A DNA stretch of 64,000 nt from Paenibacillus rubinfantis (GTDB taxonomy: Bacteria; Bacillota; Bacilli; Paenibacillales; Paenibacillaceae), in the NCBI RefSeq assembly GCF_001486505.1, contig NZ_LN909066.1, positions 1 through 64,000 of the forward strand. Reading direction: 5' to 3'. Each line of letters starts with the position of its first letter. The stretch's first letter is position 1. The notes below the pieces were generated by a model, which was given only the letters and a program-made list of their open reading frames with translations, was not told the origin of the DNA and did no database searches. A program made the translations under genes and the position numbers. This document shows, piece after piece, positions 1 through 7,570 of the stretch.

Positions 1-102
1 TAACCCTCAGGAGTGCAAGCACTCCATCAGGTCCGCTCGACTTGCATGTATTAGGCACGCCGCCAGCGTTCGTCCTGAGCCAGGATCAAACTCTCCAATA
101 AA
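1..102 (-). rRNA. rrs: 16S ribosomal RNA, 5' end only
   Basis: The reverse complement carries the universal 16S 5' sequence GAGTTTGATCCTGGCTCAG followed by GACGAACGCTGGCGGCGTGC and the start of variable region 1. The gene runs off the left edge of the window. The V1 loop (GAGTGCTTGCACTC) is the kind found in Paenibacillus. The exact mature 5' end is set by analogy to Bacillus and could be off by a few bases. Confidence 0.97.
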
Positions 103-131
103 GTGTTTGACTTGCTCATTTCAAAACTGAC

Positions 132-184
132 GAGATTTAAAATCTCATTTATTACTCACTCGTTGTTCAGTTTTCAAAGATCAA
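132..184 (-). promoter_or_regulatory. rrn leader with boxA antitermination element
   Basis: On the minus strand, 170-184 reads TTGATCTTTGAAAAC, a close match to the boxA element (TGCTCTTTGAAAAC type) that loads the NusB/S10 antitermination complex on rRNA transcripts. A short perfect hairpin (GAGATTT/AAATCTC, 132-146) lies between boxA and the 16S gene and could take part in pre-rRNA folding. Function is inferred from the family of rrn leaders. Confidence 0.7.
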
Positions 185-217
185 CTTCGTTATCGTCTTA
201 TCGGCGACAACTTTTAT

Positions 218-247
218 ATCATACCATGTCAGCAAGCTTCGTTGCAA
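218..247 (-). promoter_or_regulatory. rrn promoter P3 (proximal)
   Basis: Minus strand -35 TTGCAA (242-247), 18-bp spacer, -10 TATGAT (218-223). It is the closest of three similar sigma-A promoters upstream of boxA and the 16S gene, all with 18-bp spacers. Confidence 0.55.
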
Positions 248-301
248 GAAGTAATTCTTACCAATTCGCTTACCGCCTACCGTTCAACCGGCAGGACATT
301 C

Positions 302-331
302 AATATATCACATCAGTATGGCTCACATCAA
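302..331 (-). promoter_or_regulatory. rrn promoter P2
   Basis: Minus strand -35 TTGATG (326-331), 18-bp spacer, -10 TATATT (302-307). Its geometry and -10 match promoter P1 about 124 bp further upstream. Tandem promoters are usual for rRNA operons. Confidence 0.5.
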
Positions 332-425
332 GGCGAAAGTTTTTCCAAATCACTTCGATGGTTGCTTTTTGATGACCGCCTCTTGCTCAACATCGTTAGG
401 ATGCCGTTGCATAGGACGGAGTATT

Positions 426-455
426 AATATAACACTCACACAAGTTACCCTGCAA
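426..455 (-). promoter_or_regulatory. rrn promoter P1 (distal)
   Basis: Minus strand -35 TTGCAG (450-455), 18-bp spacer, -10 TATATT (426-431). The open frames seen across 103-553 look like chance frames in this rRNA leader, not genes. Confidence 0.5.
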
Positions 456-576
456 GATGTAAATCCTGCCATTCCTTTGTGGCCGCCGTTTTTTCGGCCG
501 GATTCATAGAATACCACGGAGGCCTGCCTGAAACAACCACAATTTATTTCCAAATTTGATCCCTCGGTTTAGAAAT

Positions 577-610
577 GAAAGACCATTGTCCCACAGGACA
601 ACGGTCTTTC
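577..610. terminator. Hairpin terminator at the end of the ectoine operon
   Basis: A near-perfect stem (GAAAGACCATTGTCC against GGACAACGGTCTTTC, 4-nt loop) sits 7 bp after the ectD stop codon. On the minus strand it is followed by only a short T-rich run. It separates the ectoine operon from the rrn promoters. Confidence 0.7.
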
Positions 611-616
611 CATGAA

Positions 617-1537
617 TTAAATCCCTTGGCGTGCCGCTATATACTCAGGTCTCGGTTTTTGTCCGGAATACGGCTGAACCACCTTATTCTCCACACTGTT
701 ATAGACCATAAAAATATTACTGCGAGGATACGGGGTAATATTGCTGTTGGATCCATGCATGATATTGCAATCAAACAACAGGATGGAACCGGCCGGGCCC
801 ACGGGCGTATCAATGCCAAAGCGCTTCACAAGCTCGGTAAGACTATCGTGGTCAGGAACACCGTACTGCTGTTTGCGTAGCGACTCTTTATAATGATCGT
901 CCGGCGTCTGTCCGATGCAGGGGACAAAGATTTGCTGCGAACCGGGAAGCACCATCAGCGGACCGTTAAATGAATAATTGTCTTCCAACGCGATGGAGCA
1001 GCTGAGCGCCCGCATTCGGGGCATCCCGTCTTCTACATGCCATGTTTCAAAATCCGAATGCCAATAAAACTCCTTGCCCGTAAAACCAGGCTTATAATTG
1101 ATCCGCGATTGATGGATGTACACGGAGCTGCCTAGGAGGAACTCGATGATCGCCAGGAGCCGCGGATGCTGAGACAGCTCGCGAAACACCGGCTGGTTTC
1201 GATGGACAGCGAAGATAGATCGCACTTCATCCCCGCCGGGTTCGCGGATAATTTCGTCCACCTGCTGCCCACGAGACGACTCTTGGAATTGACGCGCCTC
1301 TTGTTGGTATCCTTTCAATTCTTCTCCCTCGAAAAAACGTTCCAAGAACAAGTACCCGTTCTTCTGGTAGGACTCCACCTGCTCCTTAGTAATCACCTTT
1401 CGAATCGGGCTCTCCGGACTCCATTCGGAGTACACCACCGGATCCTGTCGGGGCAGCCATTGCGGCTCCGTATGAATTCGAGAAGGATAAACATCCTTCG
1501 TTAGGTCGACATCAACTGAAATCTTGGTATCGCTCAT
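617..1537 (-). CDS. ectD: Ectoine hydroxylase
   Basis: The product is a 306-residue Fe(II)/2-oxoglutarate dioxygenase of the PhyH superfamily that converts ectoine to 5-hydroxyectoine in the cytoplasm. The EctD signature around residues 157-176 (FYWHSDFETWH, then MPRMRA) is intact. The iron ligands are H160, D162 and H261, and R272 is placed to bind 2-oxoglutarate. Length is normal for the family. The ATG is preceded by AAAGGATG. It is the last gene of the ehu-ect operon, 32 bp after ectC, so the cell should make both ectoine and hydroxyectoine. Confidence 0.95.
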   Translation of the reverse strand: MSDTKISVDVDLTKDVYPSRIHTEPQWLPRQDPVVYSEWSPESPIRKVITKEQVESYQKNGYLFLERFFEGEELKGYQQEARQFQESSRGQQVDEIIREPGGDEVRSIFAVHRNQPVFRELSQHPRLLAIIEFLLGSSVYIHQSRINYKPGFTGKEFYWHSDFETWHVEDGMPRMRALSCSIALEDNYSFNGPLMVLPGSQQIFVPCIGQTPDDHYKESLRKQQYGVPDHDSLTELVKRFGIDTPVGPAGSILLFDCNIMHGSNSNITPYPRSNIFMVYNSVENKVVQPYSGQKPRPEYIAARQGI

Positions 1538-1569
1538 CTTACTTCATCCTTTCTACATTAAATCACGAA

Positions 1570-1947
1570 CTATAACAATGGATAAGTTCCTTCTTCATCA
1601 TGGACTTCCCGTCCCGTGAGCGGCGGATTAAACACACAAATCATCCGCATTTGCGACCGCGCCCGCAGGTAGTGCTTTTCATGGCCGTTCAGCGCATACA
1701 TCATGCCGGGGGTAATCGGATAGGTCTCGCCTCCAATGACTTCAATTTCTCCTACTCCCTCAATGCAGTAGACAGCTTCCACATGATTCTTGTACCAAAT
1801 CAGCGTTTCCGTCCCTTCTTTAATCAGGGTATCGTTTAAGGAAAAGCCCATCTTGTCTTTACCCAGGAGCAATCTCCGAGAGTTCCAGGTTTCCGTATCT
1901 ACGTCGTCTATCGTTCCAATTAAGTTGCTCAGATGTTTTACAATCAT
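1570..1947 (-). CDS. ectC: L-ectoine synthase
   Basis: This 125-residue cupin enzyme closes N-gamma-acetyl-diaminobutyrate to ectoine, the last step of the pathway. Family features include the N-terminal MIVKHLSNLIGT and the segment WYKNHVEAVYCIEGVGEIE, with the cupin metal-site residues in the acidic/histidine-rich strands (EAVYCIEG, NGHEKHYLRA). The ATG overlaps the ectB stop by 4 bp (ATGA), which implies translational coupling. Length is typical. Confidence 0.95.
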   Translation of the reverse strand: MIVKHLSNLIGTIDDVDTETWNSRRLLLGKDKMGFSLNDTLIKEGTETLIWYKNHVEAVYCIEGVGEIEVIGGETYPITPGMMYALNGHEKHYLRARSQMRMICVFNPPLTGREVHDEEGTYPLL

Positions 1948-3236
1948 GCCGAAGCCGCCTCCTCTGCTAATTGGTTATAGCAATGCTCAAGTATCTGAAG
2001 ACCTTGTTCAAGTGTCGAATTTTCAATCGTTAGCGGCGGCATGAGTTTGGCCACCTCACTGCACGGGCCCGAAGTTTCCAGAATCAAACCCGATGCAAAA
2101 GCCAACTCGCACAATCTCTCCGCCATCCCCGGTTGCTCAAAGGCGATCCCTTGAATCATCCCTTTGCCGCGAAGCGTCCCATGCAGTGCGGGCTGACGTT
2201 CCATCATCCTTTCTAATGAAGCGGTTATCCGGTTGGCCTTGTCTTCAATTTGCTCCCGGAATCCCCCGGTTTTCCAGTAATCCAGCGCTTCCGAAGCTCC
2301 AACAAACCCAAGGTTATTGCCGCGAAAAGTTCCGTTATGTTCCCCTGGCTTCCAAACATCCAACTCCGGCTTGATTAAAGTTAGCGCTAAGGGCAAGCCA
2401 TAACCACCAATGGATTTGGACAAACAGATGAGATCCGGCTCGATCCCCGACGACTCGAAGCTGAAGAACGGTCCGGTTCGGCCGCAGCCCATTTGAATAT
2501 CATCAAGAATCAACAAAATACCTTTTTGATGGCAAAGACGCTCCAGTCTCTGTAACCATGTATCGGAAGCAACGTTTAGCCCTCCTTCTCCTTGAACCGC
2601 CTCCACAATAATCGCGGCAGGCAAAGGAACACCACTTCCTGGATCATCGAGCAGTTTCTCCATATATTGAATCGTATCGACCGCTTCGCCAAAGTACCCG
2701 TCATAAGGCATAAAGACGGAGTGAGTTAAAGCCATTCCCGCCCCTTTGCGTTTAAAAGCATTCCCCGTGACAGCCAGCGAACCCAGCGTCATCCCATGGA
2801 AGGCGTTGGTAAAGCTAATAACGGTCGTGCGCCCCGTCACTTTGCGGGCGATTTTCAAGGCACTTTCCACGGCATTGGTCCCCGTTGGACCCGGAAACAT
2901 GACCTTGTAATCCCACCCGCGCGGTTTCATAATAACCTCATGAAATTGACTCAAAAATTGCTCCTTGGCATGTGTCGCCATATCTAAACTATGGGTCACG
3001 CCGTCTTCAAGTAAGTAAGCGATCAGCTTATCGCGGATCTTTCGATTGTTATGTCCGTAATTTAACGCGCCGGCACCTGCAAAAAAATCGATATATTCCC
3101 GTTCTTTTGTATCCCAAAGCTTGGCATTCTGCGCCTTGTGAAATACCGTTCTGAAGTTTCGGCAATAGCTTCGGACCTCCGATTCAAGCTGTTCGAACAC
3201 GTTCATACTCGGTGTTTCAAGAGTTTGGGTCTGCAT
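1944..3236 (-). CDS. ectB: L-2,4-diaminobutyrate transaminase
   Basis: This is a 430-residue class-III PLP aminotransferase that makes L-2,4-diaminobutyrate from aspartate semialdehyde and glutamate, the first ectoine step. The PLP lysine is K274 in LICLSKSIGG, and the cofactor-binding Asp lies in LDDIQMG (residues 245-249). I start at the ATG giving MQTQTLETPS because a good GGAGGT sits just before it. The open frame continues 42 codons further upstream, but that part overlaps ectA and has no ribosome-binding site. It overlaps ectC by 4 bp. Confidence 0.95.
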   Translation of the reverse strand: MQTQTLETPSMNVFEQLESEVRSYCRNFRTVFHKAQNAKLWDTKEREYIDFFAGAGALNYGHNNRKIRDKLIAYLLEDGVTHSLDMATHAKEQFLSQFHEVIMKPRGWDYKVMFPGPTGTNAVESALKIARKVTGRTTVISFTNAFHGMTLGSLAVTGNAFKRKGAGMALTHSVFMPYDGYFGEAVDTIQYMEKLLDDPGSGVPLPAAIIVEAVQGEGGLNVASDTWLQRLERLCHQKGILLILDDIQMGCGRTGPFFSFESSGIEPDLICLSKSIGGYGLPLALTLIKPELDVWKPGEHNGTFRGNNLGFVGASEALDYWKTGGFREQIEDKANRITASLERMMERQPALHGTLRGKGMIQGIAFEQPGMAERLCELAFASGLILETSGPCSEVAKLMPPLTIENSTLEQGLQILEHCYNQLAEEAASA

Positions 3237-3249
3237 CTCATACCTCCAT

Positions 3250-3759
3250 TTATGGTTGTGGTGTAAAAGGGCCGATTCGGTACAACGGCTCCTCCTCATG
3301 TTGAATCTCCATTGGAAACAATTCCGTCTGATAACCGGTTGTAACCTCAATCGGTACGTCATGAGCTTTGGCTAACCCCGTAAACAGACGGGTCGAAGCC
3401 AAATTGCTGCGGGAGATCGTAGCTTCCAGATAAGTGATTGGGGGGCCTGCCGTCTTCGTTAGCAGATAAGTCAGCATTCGTTTACTGATCCCCTGTTTTC
3501 GATGGGAACCGGCAACCGCAACCTGCCAAACAAACAGCGTATCCGGACGGAGCGGCGACCGGAAGGCGGATAGAAATCCAACCACCCGTGACCCTACCTC
3601 TACAATCACACAGGTTTCGCGAAAATAATCGCATAATACCAAGTAAGCATAAGCGGAATTCAAATCCAGCGTTTGACTGTCGCGTATCAGTTCATAGACA
3701 CCCCGTGCATCGCTGGGATTTGGCCTGCGAATCACTAGATTGCGAAGCGTGTTGTCCAT
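3250..3759 (-). CDS. ectA: L-2,4-diaminobutyrate N-acetyltransferase
   Basis: A GNAT-fold enzyme (169 residues from the chosen start) that acetylates diaminobutyrate with acetyl-CoA, the second ectoine step. The acetyl-CoA loop is visible as RKQGISKRML, after the strand LFVWQVAVAGSHR. The start MDNTLRN has a GGGGAA-type site at good spacing. An ATG seven codons upstream overlaps the ehuA stop (ATGA) and is possible if translation is coupled, but it has no Shine-Dalgarno. It lies between ehuA and ectB in one operon. Confidence 0.93.
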   Translation of the reverse strand: MDNTLRNLVIRRPNPSDARGVYELIRDSQTLDLNSAYAYLVLCDYFRETCVIVEVGSRVVGFLSAFRSPLRPDTLFVWQVAVAGSHRKQGISKRMLTYLLTKTAGPPITYLEATISRSNLASTRLFTGLAKAHDVPIEVTTGYQTELFPMEIQHEEEPLYRIGPFTPQP

Positions 3760-3776
3760 TGTCGTTCCCCTGCCCC

Positions 3777-4565
3777 TCATGCCATCGAATACACGGCGGA
3801 CCGGAATCGTTTTAAGAAAGATTGCAGCCGATCCGTTTGCGGATATTCGAATATCGCCTCCGGCGTCCCTTCCTCAACGATGTTTCCGTCCGCACAGAAA
3901 AGTACGCGATCCGCGATTTCCTTAGCGAAGTCCATTTCATGCGTGATGAGCATCATCGCCATTTCCCCTTCATCGGCGATTTCCCGAATGACCTCCAGCA
4001 CTTCGCCGACCAGCTCTGGATCCAGCGCAGAAGTCACCTCATCAAACACCATCACCTTGGGGCGCATGACAAGCGCACGGGCCATCGCTACGCGCTGTTT
4101 TTGTCCGCCGGATAATTGAGCCGGATAATCCGCCAGCTTATCGTACAAACCTACTTTGCGGAGCATCTCGATTGCCCGTTCTTCCGCTTCCTCCTTGGAC
4201 AGCTTAAGCACTCTCCTTGGCGCTTCCGTTACATTCTGCAGCACCGTTCGGTGCGGAAATAGATTAAAATGCTGAAATACCATCCCTACATTGCCCCGCA
4301 TTTCATGTAAATGCTTCTCATTGGCGCGAACCAACCGGTCTTTCTTGGACATATGCCACAAATGGACACCGTCAATTTCGATCGTGCCGGACGTAGGCTC
4401 CTCCAGCGTCATCAACATACGTCCCATCGTTGTTTTGCCGGAACCGCTTGGACCGATGATCGCTACCTTTTCGCCTGCCGCGATGTCTAAATCGATGCCG
4501 GTCAGCACCTCGCGGTCACCGAAAGTTTTCGTAACTCCGGTATACTTTACCATCGGTATGGTCAT
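3777..4565 (-). CDS. ehuA: Ectoine/hydroxyectoine ABC transporter ATP-binding protein
   Basis: The ATPase (262 residues) of a polar-amino-acid-type ABC importer. Walker A is GPSGSGKTT (38-46), the signature LSGGQ is at 151-155, Walker B VMVFDE is at 171-176, and H-loop LITHEMDF follows. I start at the ATG with GAGGGGG 8 bp upstream; a GTG three codons earlier is less likely. It is encoded between the two permeases and the ectABCD genes, which identifies the probable substrate. Without that context it would only be called a polar amino-acid transporter ATPase. Confidence 0.88.
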   Translation of the reverse strand: MTIPMVKYTGVTKTFGDREVLTGIDLDIAAGEKVAIIGPSGSGKTTMGRMLMTLEEPTSGTIEIDGVHLWHMSKKDRLVRANEKHLHEMRGNVGMVFQHFNLFPHRTVLQNVTEAPRRVLKLSKEEAEERAIEMLRKVGLYDKLADYPAQLSGGQKQRVAMARALVMRPKVMVFDEVTSALDPELVGEVLEVIREIADEGEMAMMLITHEMDFAKEIADRVLFCADGNIVEEGTPEAIFEYPQTDRLQSFLKRFRSAVYSMA

Positions 4566-4581
4566 AAAAATCACCCCCTCT

Positions 4582-5244
4582 TTATTTGCCCCTTTGAAGA
4601 TTCATCCGTTTTTCCAATCGTCGGATCAACAGGGAGGACGGATAGCTGATGGCCAGAAACAATACGCCAACCAGCGTATAAGGCTCAAAAACCCGGAAGG
4701 ATTCCGAAACGATATTTTTTGCGGTCAATAGCAATTCGACCAAAGTGATCGCGGACAAGATTGGTGTTTCCTTAAACATCACAATCAGATAATTGCCCAG
4801 AACCGGAATAATCGGTGGAATGGCTTGCGGAAGAATCACCGAGCGCCAGGTATCCACTTTGGAATAATTCAACGCAACCGCGGCCTCCCATTGACCTCGG
4901 GGAACGGCATCAATTCCAGAACGGTAAACCTCTGATAAATAAGTGCTGTAGTGAAGACCTAATCCCAATATCCCGGCATAGAAAGCCGGTAACGAAATGC
5001 CTGCCATCATTGGCAAACTGTAGTAAATAAAAAATACCTGTACCAGTAATGGGGTGTTGCGAATAAATCCATTCAACCCTTTAGCCGCCAACCGCAGCCA
5101 GATAAACCGGGAACGTATGGCAAAAGCCAGCAGCAATCCCCCGATTACAGCGGTCAGAAAACCGAGCAACGTAGCGACAACGGTCATTCTCAGCGCCACG
5201 AGAAGTTCCGGAAGGATTTCGAAAGCGTAATTCCAGTCCCACAT
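4582..5244 (-). CDS. ehuD: Ectoine/hydroxyectoine ABC transporter permease EhuD
   Basis: A 220-residue membrane permease of the HisMQ/GlnP type. It has about five hydrophobic helices and the EAA cytoplasmic loop (EAAVALNYSKVDTWRSVILP) that docks with the ATPase. It follows ehuC by 3 bp, with a GGGAGG site ahead of ATG TGG GAC. With EhuC it should form the heterodimeric channel of the importer. Assignment to ectoine rests on the operon. Confidence 0.87.
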   Translation of the reverse strand: MWDWNYAFEILPELLVALRMTVVATLLGFLTAVIGGLLLAFAIRSRFIWLRLAAKGLNGFIRNTPLLVQVFFIYYSLPMMAGISLPAFYAGILGLGLHYSTYLSEVYRSGIDAVPRGQWEAAVALNYSKVDTWRSVILPQAIPPIIPVLGNYLIVMFKETPILSAITLVELLLTAKNIVSESFRVFEPYTLVGVLFLAISYPSSLLIRRLEKRMNLQRGK

Positions 5245-5247
5245 CCG

Positions 5248-5901
5248 TTACATCCTCCCTTCGGACCATTTGCGCTCCCACACCCGAATGCCGAAGGAGA
5301 CAAGCGACGCCATCGCCAGATACATCAGCAAGAGCAAGAGCAAAATCTCCGAAGTCCAGGAGATGTAGTTGTTCCGGAGAACCATCGCTTGGTACGTGAG
5401 ATCCGCCATCGTGATGAAATAGACTAGAGACGTAGATTTAATTAATTCCACAAGCAAATTGCCAAACGGAGGAAGCATTCTTAAGGCCGCTTGCGGCAAA
5501 ATAATGCGGCTCATTCGCTGCCACGGCGTCATATTTAAGGCAACCGCCGCTTCCCATTGCCCTTTGGGCACGGCCAGAATAGCGCTGCGTACAACCTCGG
5601 AACCATAAGCTCCAAAATTCAATCCTACCGCCAGCACAGCCGCAAGTAACTTGGGCAGCTCGATCCCAGCAAAAGGCAATGCAAAATACAACCAGAATAG
5701 CTGCACGAGCAAGGAAGTCCCTCGGAAGACCTCCACGTAAATCGAGGAGATCCAGCGAATAAGGCGCAATCGGGATAAGCTCATCAAGCCTGAGATGAAC
5801 GCAAATCCAACCGCTAGGATTGTCGCTAACAATGCGACAGTAACAGTGATTTTCGCTCCTTCCAGTAAGGTGGGGATAAAATCAATCCAGGATTCCGGCA
5901 T
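5248..5901 (-). CDS. ehuC: Ectoine/hydroxyectoine ABC transporter permease EhuC
   Basis: A 217-residue HisMQ-type permease paralogous to EhuD. The EAA loop reads EAAVALNMTPWQRMSRIILP, and there are about five transmembrane segments. Start ATG lies 1 bp after the ehuB stop, with the GGAG ribosome-binding site located inside the end of ehuB, so the two are likely translationally coupled. Substrate is inferred from the adjacent ectABCD genes. Confidence 0.87.
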   Translation of the reverse strand: MPESWIDFIPTLLEGAKITVTVALLATILAVGFAFISGLMSLSRLRLIRWISSIYVEVFRGTSLLVQLFWLYFALPFAGIELPKLLAAVLAVGLNFGAYGSEVVRSAILAVPKGQWEAAVALNMTPWQRMSRIILPQAALRMLPPFGNLLVELIKSTSLVYFITMADLTYQAMVLRNNYISWTSEILLLLLLMYLAMASLVSFGIRVWERKWSEGRM

Positions 5902-5902
5902 C

Positions 5903-6805
5903 TTATACTCCGCAAAGTACGGCAGCCGTCATATCTCCGGGCAGTTCCTGCTCCGTAAATCCGAATTTCTGCAAAATCTCCAGAAGCTCGCCGGATTCCT
6001 TCATCTTGGCCAGCTCTGCGTTATAAGCCTCTTGAAATGCCGTGTCCGCCAAACGGAACGCCGTCGCACCATATCCGCGAACGCTTTGACCGTCAATCAC
6101 CGGTTGCGTAAAATCGCTGACTCTCTCAATGTCCTGATCCCCCGCGGATTCAAGCATGGCTTGCAGGGAAGGTCCCGTCATCGTGATCGCCTCGACGCGT
6201 CCGGATTGAAGCGCGCTGATGGCCGACGCCTGGTCCGGAACTTGAATGATCCGTTCATCCGGCACGCCGGACTTCTGCAGATAACCGATTTCCACCGCTC
6301 CCGTCATGACGGCAACGCGGGCTTTCTCCTGATTCGCGATGTCCTCATAGCTGCCCAGCCCAAGAGGATTTCCTTGTTTTACGGCAATCGCTTCGCCGAT
6401 GCTATACTCCGGGTTGGCGAACAACACGGCTTCACATCGTTCCGGGTTGACGAACATCCCTGCCGTAATGAGATCAAATCGGTTGGCCTGCAAACCGGCA
6501 ATCAAGGAACCGAATTCGGTCAACTCGCCTTTCATCTCGTTAATGCCAAGTCTTTTAAGGATCACCCGAGCGATTTCCACAGCTTCACCGGTGAGTTCTC
6601 CGTTAGCATCTTTGTAGGCATAGGGCTTCTCATTTGCAAAACCAACCGTAATGGACCCCTTTCGGATGGCCTCCGCCAGCGTCCCTTCCGCCCCTGAATC
6701 GGCGTTTGAACCTCCATTCCCCGTTTTCGTGTTTGTCCCCGGGTTACAAGCGGTTAACGAGACCGCAACTAGCAATAAAGTCAACAACCATGACACTTTC
6801 CTCAA
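5903..6805 (-). CDS. ehuB: Ectoine/hydroxyectoine-binding lipoprotein
   Basis: A 300-residue family-3 extracellular solute-binding lipoprotein. The signal peptide ends in the lipobox LTAC, with C20 as the lipidated residue, followed by a Gly/Ser/Asn-rich linker. The mature domain has the usual SBP_bac_3 pattern (ITVGFANEKPYAYKDANGEL). The start is TTG, 12 bp after GAAAGG, a weak initiation signal that may lower its yield. It is the first gene of the eight-gene operon, behind a c-di-AMP riboswitch with about 360 nt of untranslated leader. Confidence 0.88.
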   Translation of the reverse strand: MRKVSWLLTLLLVAVSLTACNPGTNTKTGNGGSNADSGAEGTLAEAIRKGSITVGFANEKPYAYKDANGELTGEAVEIARVILKRLGINEMKGELTEFGSLIAGLQANRFDLITAGMFVNPERCEAVLFANPEYSIGEAIAVKQGNPLGLGSYEDIANQEKARVAVMTGAVEIGYLQKSGVPDERIIQVPDQASAISALQSGRVEAITMTGPSLQAMLESAGDQDIERVSDFTQPVIDGQSVRGYGATAFRLADTAFQEAYNAELAKMKESGELLEILQKFGFTEQELPGDMTAAVLCGV

Positions 6806-6915
6806 CCTGATTCACAGCCTTTCTTTCTTATTTTTTGCATCGGTTTAGTAGGATTAAGTCCAAGTTCTATTCCAAAAGCGTAAACCCCCCTTTCATTTCT
6901 CATCCCGGAGCACAT

Positions 6916-6965
6916 AAAAAGAGACCCCTCGCTTGGGGGAAAGCATAGCTCCGCCAGCAGGGGTC
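6916..6965 (-). terminator. Second hairpin terminator in the ehu-ect leader
   Basis: Downstream of the riboswitch terminator the minus strand forms a GC-rich stem (GACCCCTGCT against AGCGAGGGGTC, one bulged G) followed by TCTTTTT. It lies 110 bp before ehuB. It could be a back-up terminator or an extra control point. Which signal relieves it cannot be told from sequence. Confidence 0.6.
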
Positions 6966-6970
6966 CGCAC

Positions 6971-7164
6971 AAAAAAATAAAAAACGGCCCTTATAAAAGG
7001 GCCTTGGAAGTTTTCGTGAAGTTGCTTGAAACTAGACCCATCCACTGCTGACGAGGTTAGCTGACGGACTCGGGTAAGATGGTACCCTACAATCGTTAAA
7101 GAATGATTCGCCCCAAAAAAACTGGTTCCCCCGCTTTCCAGTTCTGAACTGGAAACTAAGCGTG
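6971..7164 (-). ncRNA. c-di-AMP riboswitch (ydaO/yuaA class) with terminator
   Basis: The minus-strand leader carries all the conserved blocks of the ydaO/yuaA class in order: CGCTTAG, GCGGGGGAACCA, GGGGCGAAT, AGGGTACC, TTACCCGAGTCCG, TCAGCTAACCTCGT. P1 can close as CACGCT with AGC(A)GTG, giving an aptamer at 7043-7164. About 40 nt later comes a strong terminator (AAGGCCCTT/AAGGGCC with a long U run, 6971-7003). Known members bind c-di-AMP and terminate transcription when it is high. Here the target is the ehu-ect osmolyte operon. Confidence 0.95.
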
Positions 7165-7169
7165 TGTTT

Positions 7170-7198
7170 ATCGTAAAGGCTATTCCAGGCAATGTCAA
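7170..7198 (-). promoter_or_regulatory. Sigma-A promoter of the ehu-ect operon
   Basis: Minus strand -35 TTGACA (7193-7198), 17-bp spacer, -10 TACGAT (7170-7175). Transcription would start about 7163, exactly at the first base of the riboswitch P1 stem. That fit supports both calls. Confidence 0.85.
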
Positions 7199-7233
7199 CC
7201 CATTATCTGTAATTTTTACATTTTAACTTTCAA

Positions 7234-7500
7234 TTAATTCAGTTGATTTTCCGCTTCCGCCAACGCCGCCTGGTCTTCGGCCAAATCCTCTTTGGCCCGC
7301 TCCATCGGCTCGGTGTTCATCCGGCCGTCAGCCTGGGCGATGGCGTTTTCCGCTTTTTCGATGGCATTCTGGGCACCTTCGATCGTTTCTTCGCTAGGAT
7401 GCGATTGAGCTTGGGTTACCGCGCGATGCGCCTTCTTGACCGATTGTTGCGCGAGTGAGATCGGATTTTGCGATTGCATGCTGGAAAACGGATTTTCCAT
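7234..7500 (-). CDS. Small helical protein of unknown function
   Basis: I do not recognise this 88-residue protein. It is rich in Ala, Gln and Glu and has three similar helical stretches (AQQSVKKAHRAVTQAQ, AQNAIEKAENAIAQA, AKEDLAEDQAALAEAENQ), so it should fold as an Ala-rich helical bundle or coiled coil. There is no signal peptide or membrane segment. I start at ATG (MENPFSS), 7 bp after GAGGAGG; a TTG five codons upstream lies over that site. It is 70 bp downstream of the acyl-CoA synthetase and may be co-transcribed with it. It resembles the small helical proteins of unknown function found in Bacillales. Confidence 0.75.
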   Translation of the reverse strand: MENPFSSMQSQNPISLAQQSVKKAHRAVTQAQSHPSEETIEGAQNAIEKAENAIAQADGRMNTEPMERAKEDLAEDQAALAEAENQLN

Positions 7501-7570
7501 GTTCAGCCTCCTCAAGCGATGATGAGGTTAGGATGCGAAAGTGACGCGAAAATCATGCACGAAACCCGCA

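Noticed and set aside
103..553. Several overlapping open frames of 60-90 codons on both strands
   Set aside because: They lie in the rRNA leader with promoters and boxA and have no ribosome-binding sites or protein-like composition.
6893..7198. A 101-codon open frame on the minus strand before ehuB
   Set aside because: It runs through the promoter region, the riboswitch aptamer and both terminators and has no sensible start; the RNA structure explains the sequence.
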